From Azoarcus sp. (lineage in GTDB: Bacteria; Pseudomonadota; Gammaproteobacteria; Burkholderiales; Rhodocyclaceae), in NCBI GenBank assembly GCA_031259795.1, contig JAIRLA010000238.1:1-18290 (forward strand): a DNA stretch of 18,290 bases. Direction: 5' to 3'. A model generated the notes under the pieces. That model ran no database searches. It was not told the origin of the DNA and worked only from the letters and a program-made list of their open reading frames with translations. Within the stretch, counting starts at the first letter, position 1; each line of letters begins with the position of its first letter. Position numbers and translations under genes: made by a program. Shown here in pieces: positions 1-6,354 of this stretch.

Positions 1-39
1 AGCATTGCGCTCGTGAAAGTAGGTCAGCGTCAGACTCCC
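1..39 (+). rRNA. rrf: 5S ribosomal RNA, 3' end (partial)
   Basis: The first bases read as the 3' end of a 5S rRNA. The stretch 'gtgaaagtaggtcagcgtca' at 14-33 matches the conserved last helix of betaproteobacterial 5S RNA, usually written as GTGAAAGTAGGTCATCGTCAGGCT. The rest of the gene and its 23S/16S partners lie to the left of the window. An intrinsic terminator starts 12 bases later, as expected for the end of an rRNA operon. The exact 3' end is approximate to a few bases. That 5S ends look like this in betaproteobacteria is family knowledge; the assignment here is by eye, without a covariance-model search. Confidence 0.8.
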
Positions 40-50
40 CACACACCTCG

Positions 51-85
51 AAAGCCCGCTTGCCACACATGGCTCGCGGGCTTTT
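51..85 (+). terminator. Intrinsic terminator of the rRNA operon
   Basis: The stem 51-59 (aaagcccgc) pairs perfectly with 76-84 (gcgggcttt). The helix continues inside with GCCA 62-65 against TGGC 70-73 across a two-base mismatch, closing on a CACA loop. A run of four T ends the stem. It sits directly after the 5S gene and would stop rRNA transcription before it meets the convergent bioC gene. Confidence 0.85.
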
Positions 86-164
86 GGCATTCAGGCGTCG
101 GGAGCGGGGAGCAGAGAAAGACGGTCATACCCGTGCAGGAAAGGCAAAGCCGCGTTATTGCGAT

Positions 165-390
165 GGACCTTCCCTCCCCCGCTTGGCGGGCGAGAGGGTG
201 CCTGAAGGGCGGGAGAGGGCTTCGTACCATCCGGCGCGAAGCGCCGCTGGATAAAAGGGGGGCGAAAGAAGGGAACGCCCGTCCACTCCCCACCGCAAAG
301 AAAACAGCGTCGCTTCGCTCCGTATGGTTGAAAACCCTCTCCCGGCCTTCGGGCACCCTCTCGCCCGCCAAGCGGGGGAGGGAAGGTTCA
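165..390. repeat. Large inverted repeat built from a dispersed element
   Basis: The left arm 165-250 and right arm 305-390 are near-perfect reverse complements. Both carry the core 'ccctcccccgcttggcggg' followed by 'cgagagggtgcc'. The arms differ at a few positions, mainly around 220-245 against 310-335. The 54-base spacer (251-304) is purine-rich and resembles 565-610. A third, interrupted copy of the arm lies after comF at 3500-3554. No open reading frame here looks like a real protein, since frames on both strands translate to arginine- and proline-rich text. The element is intergenic, between the rRNA operon and bioC, and looks like a palindromic dispersed repeat rather than a coding transposon. 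Confidence 0.8.
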
Positions 391-420
391 TCGTACGAGG
401 GAATCCATCGGAAGAATGCG

Positions 421-496
421 CCATTGCGAAAGCCCCCCCGACCTCGCCATCGCGAAAGCCCTCCCACCTTGTCATTGCGAAAGCCTCTCCCCCTCG
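421..496. repeat. Degenerate 25-26 bp tandem array (three units)
   Basis: Three consecutive units start with c/tcat-t/c-gcgaaagcc at 421, 447 and 472, each followed by a C-rich stretch ending in c-t-c/t-g. Unit lengths are 26, 25 and 25. The next unit (497 on) begins the same way but continues as the palindromic element described separately. There are no spacers of independent sequence, so this is not a CRISPR array. Confidence 0.65.
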
Positions 497-528
497 TCAT
501 TGCGAGGAGCGAAGCGACGTGGCAATCC
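497..528. repeat. Palindromic dispersed element (tcattgcgaggagcg type)
   Basis: The sequence beginning 'tcattgcgaggagcgaagcg' and ending in 'ggcaatcc' carries the inverted ends attgc and gcaat around a GC-rich centre. Elements of this type are scattered between genes in many bacterial genomes (general knowledge). Here it fuses with the tandem array on its left. Confidence 0.55.
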
Positions 529-555
529 AGTTCGTTCCATGCGGAGCGCAGCGAC

Positions 556-645
556 GCTGGATAAAAAGGGAGAAGAAGAAACGAAACGCCTGCCCACGCC
601 CCACCGCAAAGGAACCCCCAGCGGCGGGGAGCGGCGTTATCCAGC
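556..645. repeat. Small element with 9-bp terminal inverted repeats
   Basis: The 9-base word gctggataa at 556-564 is matched by its exact reverse complement ttatccagc at 637-645, bounding a 90-base unit. The interior (565-610) resembles the spacer 255-300 of the large inverted repeat, sharing 'ccaccgcaaag' and a purine-rich run. No protein is encoded. The right end overlaps the end of bioC: the TAA stop of bioC is bases 639-637, inside the terminal repeat. It may be a miniature mobile element or a piece of a larger composite repeat. Confidence 0.6.
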
Positions 646-1581
646 AGGGCGGCGCGCGGGGGGATGCAGGCGGACGACGGCGCGGCCATCGGGCCGCGGC
701 GCGGCGGGCGCGGTTTTCCAGGCGTGCCCCTGGATGATTTCGATGCTCACCGGCAGGCGGCCTTCGCGGCGCAGGGTTTCGTAGCGCGCCCGCGCCGTTT
801 CCCAGCCGGCGCGTCCGTCCAGGCCGCGCGCGCGCGCACGGGCGGCGTTGTTGGCGCCCGCAATGCGCAGGTCGGCGAAAAGCTCATCAAGGCGGGTATA
901 GGTGAGCGTCAGCATCTCCATGTCCATGACCGGGTCGGCAAAACCAGCGCGCAGCAAGGCGTCGCCCAGATCGTGCATGTCGATGAAGCGGTGTACGCGC
1001 TCGCCGCCGCGGGGAGGCAGGGCGTCGCGCAGCTCGCGCAGGGTATCGGGGCCGAGGGTGGAGAACATGGCAAGGCCGCCGCATTCGAGCACCCGGTGCA
1101 TTTCCCGCAAGACTGGCTGGGGCGCGTCGATGGCTGGCAGCATCAGGTTGGACCAGACGAGCGTGACCGAGGCATCGGGCAATGGCAGCCGGGCCGCGTC
1201 GGCGGCGGCGAGTTGGAGCGCGGGCTTTGCGCCGCCGAACAGACGCCGCAGGCCGCCGGCGCGAGGGGCGAGGCGCTGGCGCGCGCGCGCCAACATGGGT
1301 TCGGCAAAGTCGATGCCGATCCGTCCGGCGGCGGGGTAACGCGCTCCGAGCCGTTCGAGATCGCCGCCCGTGCCGCAGCCAAGGTCGAGAATGCGCCGGG
1401 GCGCGATGCGAATGTAGTCGAGCCGTTCGTCCATGCGCTGCGCGATTTCGCGGACAAGAAAGTCGGCTTCGTCGCAACGCGCGGCGGCGCGGGAGAAACG
1501 CCGCCGCAGCAGGGCGCGATCCAGATGGAAATCCGGGGGCGGGTCTTCGTGGAGGGGGGATCGGGGATCGGGCGGAAGCAC
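637..1581 (-). CDS. bioC: Malonyl-[acyl-carrier protein] O-methyltransferase BioC
   Basis: BioC transfers a methyl group from S-adenosylmethionine to the free carboxyl of malonyl-ACP, which lets fatty-acid synthesis build the pimeloyl chain of biotin. The SAM-binding motif I, ILDLGCGTG, is at about residues 64-72 from the chosen start. The acidic end of strand 2 is in GIDFAEPMLARA, and the BioC-type segment FSTLGPDTLRELR follows motif III. The region FADLRIAGANNA also fits the family. No good ribosome site marks a start. I use GTG at 1581 because it gives about 314 residues and lies 26 bases past the bioB stop. The frame stays open upstream to an ATG at 1725 that would overlap bioB by 118 bases. 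The last residues, after GHAWK, run into a repeat element that provides the stop codon. Function is confident; the start is not. Confidence 0.85.
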   Translation of the reverse strand: MLPPDPRSPLHEDPPPDFHLDRALLRRRFSRAAARCDEADFLVREIAQRMDERLDYIRIAPRRILDLGCGTGGDLERLGARYPAAGRIGIDFAEPMLARARQRLAPRAGGLRRLFGGAKPALQLAAADAARLPLPDASVTLVWSNLMLPAIDAPQPVLREMHRVLECGGLAMFSTLGPDTLRELRDALPPRGGERVHRFIDMHDLGDALLRAGFADPVMDMEMLTLTYTRLDELFADLRIAGANNAARARARGLDGRAGWETARARYETLRREGRLPVSIEIIQGHAWKTAPAAPRPDGRAVVRLHPPARRPAG

Positions 1582-1607
1582 GCGCCGCGCCGGTTTGTTT
1601 GCCGGGG

Positions 1608-2630
1608 TCAGATCGAAACCAGCCCGAGCCGCGCGAAAAGACGCATATCGCCGCCCGCGTCGGTATTGCCGGCGGTGAGCAGCCGCTCGCCGTAAAAGAT
1701 CGAATTGGCTCCGGCCATGAAACACAGGGCCTGCAATTCATCGCTCATTTGCTCGCGTCCCGCCGACAGTCTGACAAAGCTCTTCGGCATGATGATGCGC
1801 GCCACGGCGATGGTGCGGACGAAATCGAAGGGGTCGAGCGCCTCGCCTTCGGCCAGCGGCGTGCCGGGAAAGGGGATGAGCTTGTTGATCGGCACCGATT
1901 CGGGGGGCGGCTCCATGTTGGCGAGCTGCGCGAGCAGGGCGGCGCGGCCATGCTGGCCTTCGCCCATGCCGACGATGCCGCCGGAGCAGACATTGATGCC
2001 GGCCTGGCGCACTTTGCCGATGGTATCGAGCCGGTCTTGCAGGGTATGGGTCGTGATGATTTCACTGTAATAGCCGGGCGCGGTATCGACATTGTGGTTG
2101 TAGTAGTCGAGTCCGGCTTCGGCGAGCCGCCGCGCTTGTTCGCCGTCCAGCATGCCGAGCGTGACACAGGTCTCCAGCCCGAGCTTTTTGACCTCGCGCA
2201 CCATTTCGAGCACGGCTTCGAGATCTTTTTCCTTGGGGCCGCGCCATGCCGCGCCCATGCAAAAGCGCGAGGAGCCGCCCGCTTTGGCGGCGCGGGCGTG
2301 TTCGAGCACTTCGTCGAGCGGCATCAGGCGTTCGCGTTCGAGTCCGGTCTTGTAGCGCGCCGCCTGCGCACAATAGCCGCAGTCTTCGGAACAGCCGCCG
2401 GTCTTGATCGACAACAACGTCGAACGCTGCACTTCGCCCGCCTTGAAATGGGCGCGATGCGTTTCCTGGGCGCGAAACATCAGGTCGAGAAAGGGCAGCG
2501 CGAAAAGCGCCTCGATTTCGGCGACGCTCCAGCGCGCGGGAGCGGACGCGGGAACCGCCGCCGGAGTTCCGGGGGGCTCGGCGGCCCTGGATGCGAACCC
2601 GGCGGGCGTCAGCGCGATTGTCGTTGTCAT
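1608..2630 (-). CDS. bioB: Biotin synthase BioB (radical SAM)
   Basis: BioB inserts sulfur into dethiobiotin, the last step of biotin synthesis. All known metal ligands of the E. coli enzyme are present at matching spacing. The radical-SAM cluster motif CSEDCGYC has Cys80, 84 and 87. The [2Fe-2S] ligands are Cys124 (RFCMGAAWR), Cys155 (ETCVTLG), Cys215 ([12 protein letters not shown]) and Arg287 (FVRLSAGRE). The substrate-site motif YNHNVDT is also intact. From the ATG at 2630 the protein has 340 residues, close to the usual length, with an alanine/proline-rich N-terminal extension of about 27 residues relative to E. coli. An in-frame ATG at 2666 would add 12 residues. I prefer 2630 because a possible promoter overlaps the upstream ATG. 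bioC follows on the same strand, so the two probably form one transcript. Confidence 0.95.
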   Translation of the reverse strand: MTTTIALTPAGFASRAAEPPGTPAAVPASAPARWSVAEIEALFALPFLDLMFRAQETHRAHFKAGEVQRSTLLSIKTGGCSEDCGYCAQAARYKTGLERERLMPLDEVLEHARAAKAGGSSRFCMGAAWRGPKEKDLEAVLEMVREVKKLGLETCVTLGMLDGEQARRLAEAGLDYYNHNVDTAPGYYSEIITTHTLQDRLDTIGKVRQAGINVCSGGIVGMGEGQHGRAALLAQLANMEPPPESVPINKLIPFPGTPLAEGEALDPFDFVRTIAVARIIMPKSFVRLSAGREQMSDELQALCFMAGANSIFYGERLLTAGNTDAGGDMRLFARLGLVSI

Positions 2631-2664
2631 TGATCGTGATCCAGTGTTCAATACATGGCCGTGC

Positions 2665-2694
2665 ATTTTCGTCCGGCGGACAAAGGCGAGTCAA
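2665..2694 (-). promoter_or_regulatory. Possible sigma-70-type promoter for bioBC
   Basis: On the minus strand TTGACT (2694-2689) is followed after 18 bases by GAAAAT (2670-2665), a good -35 and a fair -10 match. Transcription would then begin near 2658, leaving the ATG at 2630 as the first usable bioB start. I see no recognisable BirA operator (TTGTAAACC-type half-sites) between bioB and comF. Confidence 0.3.
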
Positions 2695-2781
2695 ATTGGA
2701 ACAGAGCGGAAACTCATTGACGGCATGTATCCATGCCCGCCGCGCGCGGAGTCCGGGGTCTGGCGCGCAGGCGGGCTTGCG

Positions 2782-3501
2782 ATGAATCTTGTGCGCGCCA
2801 CATGGAAAAGCCTGCTGTCGCGCGCGCTCGATGCGCTCGCGGCGCGGGATTGCCGCCTGTGCGGCTGCCCGGTGGAGGGCGGCGATATGCCGCTGTGCGC
2901 CGCCTGCGCGCGCGATCTGCCGCGCCGTACCGCGCCGTGCTGCCCGAACTGCGCATTGCCCGTGCCGGGCGGAGAAATTTGCGGGCGCTGCCTGCGCCAT
3001 CCTCCGGCATTCGATGCCACGTTCGCGGCATTCGACTACGTTTTTCCGCTCGATGTGCTGATGCAGGCGCTCAAGTATCGCCATCACCTGCCGTTGGCCA
3101 GATTCTTCGCGCGTGAAATGGCGCGGGCGCCCCTGCCGCCAGTCGACCTGATCGTGCCGATGCCGTTGCATCCGCGCCGCCTGCGCGCGCGCGGTTTCAA
3201 TCAGGCGGTGGAACTCGCCCGCCCGCTGGCGCGCGCCCTTGCCGCGCCGTTGGCGCTGGGAGCCGCCTCCCGCGTGCGCGACACCGTATCGCAGACAAGC
3301 CTCGATCGCGCCGCGCGCCTGACCAATCTGCGCGGCGCTTTTGCCTGCCGCCGCCTCGATGGCCAGCGGATCGCGGTCATCGACGACGTGATGACCACCG
3401 GCGCTTCGCTGGAAGCGCTTGCCCGCTGCCTCAAGACAGCCGGCGCGACGGCGGTCTATAACCTCGTGGCAGCGCGGGCATCGGGGATCGGATTCAGTTA
3501 G
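2782..3501 (+). CDS. comF: ComF family phosphoribosyltransferase-like protein
   Basis: ComF proteins are cytosolic phosphoribosyltransferase-fold proteins tied to DNA uptake in naturally competent bacteria; their biochemical role is poorly defined. From the ATG at 2782 the product is 239 residues, the usual length. The N-terminal zinc-finger-like part has paired cysteines at about 24/27, 39/42, 53/54/57 and 67/70. Then come the conserved LKYRHH segment (97-102), the PMPLHPRRLRARGFNQ motif (126-141) and the PRPP-binding loop VIDDVMTTGAS (199-209). A weak AGGCGG lies upstream of the start. The frame is open upstream to 2404, but that part overlaps bioB on the other strand and is not protein-like. 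The gene is divergent from bioB. Its TAG stop coincides with the start of a dispersed-repeat copy. Confidence 0.9.
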   Translation: MNLVRATWKSLLSRALDALAARDCRLCGCPVEGGDMPLCAACARDLPRRTAPCCPNCALPVPGGEICGRCLRHPPAFDATFAAFDYVFPLDVLMQALKYRHHLPLARFFAREMARAPLPPVDLIVPMPLHPRRLRARGFNQAVELARPLARALAAPLALGAASRVRDTVSQTSLDRAARLTNLRGAFACRRLDGQRIAVIDDVMTTGASLEALARCLKTAGATAVYNLVAARASGIGFS

Positions 3502-3554
3502 CGGCGCTGCGCGCCGGATGGTTGGAAGCCCTCTCCCGGCCCTGACGGGCCACC
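3500..3554. repeat. Truncated copy of the dispersed repeat, interrupted by the prophage
   Basis: These bases align with the reverse complement of the 165-250 arm almost base for base: agcggcgct-gcgcgccggatggt, then gaagccctctcccg, then a short hairpin and ccacc. In the intact arms the sequence continues with ctctcgcccgccaagcgg. Here the match ends at 3554 and phage sequence begins. The segment also contains the perfect small hairpin ggccc-tgac-gggcc (3538-3551). Confidence 0.75.
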
Positions 3555-3598
3555 TGTACACGCGCGCGCTAATTGAACCACGACGCGCGCGCTAATTG
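3555..3598. other. Prophage right terminus with two putative transposase-binding sites
   Basis: The terminus begins TGTACA, following the 5'-TG rule of Mu-family ends. Two identical copies of acgcgcgcgctaattg lie at 3560-3575 and 3583-3598, exactly 23 bases apart and in the same orientation, like the R1/R2 end sites of transposable phages. The left boundary is fixed independently, because the host dispersed repeat is recognisable up to 3554. Matching sites at the left end would lie outside the window. Confidence 0.7.
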
Positions 3599-3638
3599 CT
3601 CAATTGTGAACACCCCCCAAAATCGCAGAAAATCGAAA

Positions 3639-3681
3639 CGTCATTGAATGTGATGACGGATGCAAAAACTCGATTTTTTGC
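3639..3681. terminator. Hairpins between the last phage gene and the right end
   Basis: Two small inverted repeats lie here. One is cgtcat...atgacg around an 8-base loop (about 3639-3658). The other is gcaaaaa...tttttgc (3662-3681), whose stem is A/T-rich with T runs on both strands. On the minus strand they follow the last tail gene by about 40 bases, so the second could end late-operon transcription. It could also stop comF read-through from the other side. Evidence is only the fold; these might instead belong to the transposition end. Confidence 0.4.
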
Positions 3682-3717
3682 GCCTGAAATGCAAACGTCA
3701 ATTTCTGGCGTGGGGCG

Positions 3718-4188
3718 TCACTGTGGCGCGTTGCCGAAAAGATAGAACAGGGCAGTGATCGTGCGGGTAAAGCCGCTTGCTGTTTTCGCGGTGGCTGTCA
3801 GTGTGCAACTGTCGCCGATCCCGTAGCCCGAACTCCCGGTAATCGATATCAGCGTTGCCCGGAGATGTCCATCCACGACCTCGACCGTGGCCCGGTACGG
3901 CACAGCCGAACGCCAGTACCACTCCCACTGTACGCCCGTTACCGTCTCTCCCGAGACGACGCCGACGATCGACGCCCCGACATCGACCTCCTTGGGGCCA
4001 TCGTAAGTATTCGCATATACACCGATCTCGATGTGCGCGGGCAGCCACGGTTCCGACCCCGCGACTATTGCGAAACCGACGTTTCCCGGCGCGAGCCAGC
4101 CCGCGCCCGCCGCCGCGTCGGGGGCGGTTGCCGGGCGTTGCAGGCGGATGCCGATGCCCAGGTCGGGGGTGCGCTTGATGACGGTCAT
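3718..4188 (-). CDS. Distal phage tail protein with Ig-like C-terminal half
   Basis: This is the last gene of the late operon, 156 residues from the ATG at 4188, which overlaps the upstream stop as ATGA. I do not recognise a named family. The N-terminal part (about 1-50) is rich in glycine, alanine and proline. The rest looks like a beta sandwich: alternating strands with aromatic QWEWYW near residue 90, VPYRATVEVVDGHLRATL, and a final strand CTLTATAKTASGFTRTITALF typical of Ig-like phage domains. There is no signal peptide or membrane segment. From its position after the hub-like protein it is probably a tail-tip or adhesion component. The longer open frame upstream (to 4476) is a shadow of the neighbouring gene and was trimmed. 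Confidence 0.65.
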   Translation of the reverse strand: MTVIKRTPDLGIGIRLQRPATAPDAAAGAGWLAPGNVGFAIVAGSEPWLPAHIEIGVYANTYDGPKEVDVGASIVGVVSGETVTGVQWEWYWRSAVPYRATVEVVDGHLRATLISITGSSGYGIGDSCTLTATAKTASGFTRTITALFYLFGNAPQ

Positions 4189-5948
4189 ACGATAACGTCC
4201 AACTGAAACGGGGCGTAGCCGTCCATATATATATAGAGGGTGTGCAGCCCGCGCTCGGTCTTGAACTGCACGCGCCCGGCCCGGTCGGTGTGCCGCACCT
4301 CGTCGCCATCGAGCTGCACTGACGCGCCCGCGAGCGGGATACCTGCGTCGTCGCAGACGGTAAATGTCGCCACGCCGTCGCGGTACGTGACTGAATTCTC
4401 CGCTGGGCGGGCGGCGTCGATCATGCCGCCTTGGCCGACGAGGTCGACGCGCGGCACGGGGCCTGCGGGCATCCATGCATCGAGCGTGAGCATGTCGCGG
4501 CGAAACTCGCGCGCCGCCGCGAGTACCAGGGCGACGCCCGGAGGGATGCGCGGGTGGTCGATCTTGACCGAATCCCCGGCATCGATGCCCGCGTTTGCGT
4601 CAGCGATCGCCGTGCTGATCGCCCACTGTGGGCGCGCCATGTCGGCCAGGCGCAGCATGCCGACCGTGAGGGCGTCGCGGGCGCGGCGCACGGCGGGCAA
4701 GGCGATCTCGACGGGGATGCGCCCGTAGCGCTCGATGGCCTCCGGCGCTTCCAGGGCGAGCGAGCCGCGCGCCTGCCCGGCGGCGTGATCGTATCCGTAT
4801 GTCACGCGCGCCGTGGACGCGATATTGCCGTCCGTCCGCGCCGTAATTGTCTCGGCGTTGACGGCATCGAGCACGGCCACGGGTGCGCCCGGCGCGCGCG
4901 GCATCGCCGTGAGTTTGCGCGGATGCCACACCGCGCCCAGGGGCTCGATGATGCTCGCCATCGCGTCGGCGAGCGTGATCCCGTCGTTGAAGACGATGCC
5001 CAGGGCGAGGCCGGGGAAAGCGTCGCGCAACCCCATGAAGGCGTTTGCCGGTACATCCCATCCGCATTGCCTGAGCACGTCCGCCGCGATGTCTGCCGGA
5101 TGCTCAAGGATCGCGCCGGTGCCTGTGTGCTGCCGCCCGGTGAATGTGACGGCGATCGTCTCGCCGCTCGTGACCTGCTGGGTCAGGCGCAGGAGCGCCA
5201 CGGCGTGGCCGGTCTCGTCGACGCGCTGGATGAGCTGCCAGCCATCGACCACCGCGCCCTCGACAGTGACTTGCGTGATCCCGGCGATGGGGTGATCGGC
5301 GATCAGGTATTCCAGTCCGGCGTCATCGAGCGGCACGGGCGAGAGCGTGACGCGCCCGTAGGCCCATGGCAGGACGGCATCCTCGCGCCAGGCGGGCAGG
5401 TCGCTGGCGCGGCGCAGGGGCAGATCGTCGGAGAGCAGCAACGCCGGAGCGGCCTGCACAACAGTTGCCGGTTGCATGCGCACGATGCGCGCCGTCACGC
5501 GCGGCGCGGGCAGCGGCGCGGGAACGGCGGCGATGGCATCGACCGGAGGCGAAGCCAGCGCGACCGGGACGCCCAGCACCGGCGGCACGGCGATCAGCAC
5601 GCGGCGCGCGGTCAAGGCCCGCGCGCGCGGCACGCCGAGCGCAGGCGGGATCATGATGCGCGCGTGGCCACGCACGTCGATCAAGCCGCGCGGCAGGCGG
5701 GCGTCGAGCGGCGATGGAATCCTGCCGACGATGCCCTGCGGCGCGCTCGCATCTATATTGATATCGCCGAACGGCGGCGGAATATCCGCGCTGACACGTA
5801 CCGGCAAGGCCGCCTGCGCGATGAAATCCCCGAACGGGGAAGGGATTATTATTTCAGCATTGCCGACGATGCTCACGAGCGCGCGGGGGGGGCCAATCGG
5901 CGCCAGCACAGGGCCGGGCGGCATTGTAAAACCGGAAACCGGCTCCAT
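4185..5948 (-). CDS. Tail-tip/hub-like protein with 21-residue repeats and C-terminal carboxypeptidase-regulatory-like domain
   Basis: The product is about 587 residues from the ATG at 5948; the frame is open to a GTG at 6023. Residues about 30-150 hold six copies of a motif [IV]-P-x-[PAV]-[FL]-G with prolines at about 36, 57, 78, 101, 122 and 143, so the period is 21 residues with one interval of 23. The middle part, starting LPWAYGRVTLSPVPLDD, is acidic and beta-rich, with segments such as GITLADAMASIIEPLGAVWHP that resemble phage tail hub proteins; this is a weak family guess. The last 65 residues, with GIPLAGASVQLDGDEV then TDRAGRVQFKTERG, are a good match to the transthyretin-like carboxypeptidase regulatory fold. 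Upstream, the frame probably once joined the preceding jelly-roll ORF. The gene is a likely baseplate or receptor-contact component. Confidence 0.7.
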   Translation of the reverse strand: MEPVSGFTMPPGPVLAPIGPPRALVSIVGNAEIIIPSPFGDFIAQAALPVRVSADIPPPFGDINIDASAPQGIVGRIPSPLDARLPRGLIDVRGHARIMIPPALGVPRARALTARRVLIAVPPVLGVPVALASPPVDAIAAVPAPLPAPRVTARIVRMQPATVVQAAPALLLSDDLPLRRASDLPAWREDAVLPWAYGRVTLSPVPLDDAGLEYLIADHPIAGITQVTVEGAVVDGWQLIQRVDETGHAVALLRLTQQVTSGETIAVTFTGRQHTGTGAILEHPADIAADVLRQCGWDVPANAFMGLRDAFPGLALGIVFNDGITLADAMASIIEPLGAVWHPRKLTAMPRAPGAPVAVLDAVNAETITARTDGNIASTARVTYGYDHAAGQARGSLALEAPEAIERYGRIPVEIALPAVRRARDALTVGMLRLADMARPQWAISTAIADANAGIDAGDSVKIDHPRIPPGVALVLAAAREFRRDMLTLDAWMPAGPVPRVDLVGQGGMIDAARPAENSVTYRDGVATFTVCDDAGIPLAGASVQLDGDEVRHTDRAGRVQFKTERGLHTLYIYMDGYAPFQLDVIV

Positions 5949-6340
5949 CCAGACATTGTGGTCACTGCCCGACAATAAACCTCGAACACGAGGCGGAAAT
6001 TCCCCGCAGGCAGGTCGCTGCACTGTACTGTCTGCGTATTCCAGTAGGCAAATGATCCCCCAAGATTGAGTACAGTCGAATACAACTGGTCAGTATCCGC
6101 GTTGTAGAAACGCACGCGGAAATAGTCACTGGACGACATAACCCGGATATAGTTGAAAACGATATCCGGTGACGAGGCCGTGACGATCCCAGTCGCTATC
6201 CTGCTTGTCGCGCCATATGCAATTCCGATCTTACTTGCAAGGGGAAGGGCGGACTGATACGTCCATGTCGCGTTGAGTTCCCACGGCTCGGTACCCAGGT
6301 AGCCATTGACCCATTCAAATCCGTTAAGAATGTCAGCCAT
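5873..6340 (-). CDS. Jelly-roll (carbohydrate-binding-like) tail protein, possibly frame-broken from its downstream neighbour
   Basis: The 155-residue ORF starts MADILNGFEWVNGYLGTEPW. Aromatic residues and alternating strands suggest a lectin- or jelly-roll-like domain of the kind found in phage adhesins. Good protein texture runs to about residue 124 (NFRLVFEVYCRA). The last 30 residues are cysteine-, tryptophan- and arginine-rich and look out of frame. In the -1 frame the same bases read SDHNVWMEPVSGF, which would make a natural final strand and continue straight into the hub-like protein. It may therefore be the N-terminal domain of one larger protein split by a one-base deletion, or a separate gene overlapping the next by about 76 bases. 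Start support is modest, with no strong ribosome site. Confidence 0.55.
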   Translation of the reverse strand: MADILNGFEWVNGYLGTEPWELNATWTYQSALPLASKIGIAYGATSRIATGIVTASSPDIVFNYIRVMSSSDYFRVRFYNADTDQLYSTVLNLGGSFAYWNTQTVQCSDLPAGNFRLVFEVYCRAVTTMSGWSRFPVLQCRPALCWRRLAPPARS

Positions 6341-6354
6341 GGCTGTGATCCAGA

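Noticed and set aside
421..500. Possible CRISPR array
   Set aside because: Units are contiguous, degenerate and without spacers, and there are no cas genes nearby.
13..737. Several open frames of 60-220 residues on both strands in the first 740 bases
   Set aside because: They read through 5S RNA, the terminator and palindromic repeats, so their existence follows from GC content and repeat structure.
1182..2633. 483-residue plus-strand open frame across bioC and bioB
   Set aside because: It lies antisense to two well-identified enzymes with intact catalytic motifs.
2062..3561. 499-residue minus-strand open frame opposite comF and overlapping bioB
   Set aside because: It is antisense to comF and out of frame with bioB; the text is low-complexity and domain-free.
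3605..3612. Alternative phage terminus at the TGTGAACA sequence
   Set aside because: It would leave the two direct repeats outside the phage, and the host repeat homology ends 50 bases earlier at 3554.
4224..4240. Short TA dinucleotide run in the hub-like gene, considered as a phase-variation tract
   Set aside because: It encodes a normal strand (LYIYMDG) of the carboxypeptidase-regulatory-like domain and is only about five units long.
4431..5978. 515-residue plus-strand open frame opposite the hub-like gene
   Set aside because: The composition is arginine/alanine/histidine-rich with no recognisable domain, while the opposite strand carries a repeat protein and a clear C-terminal domain.
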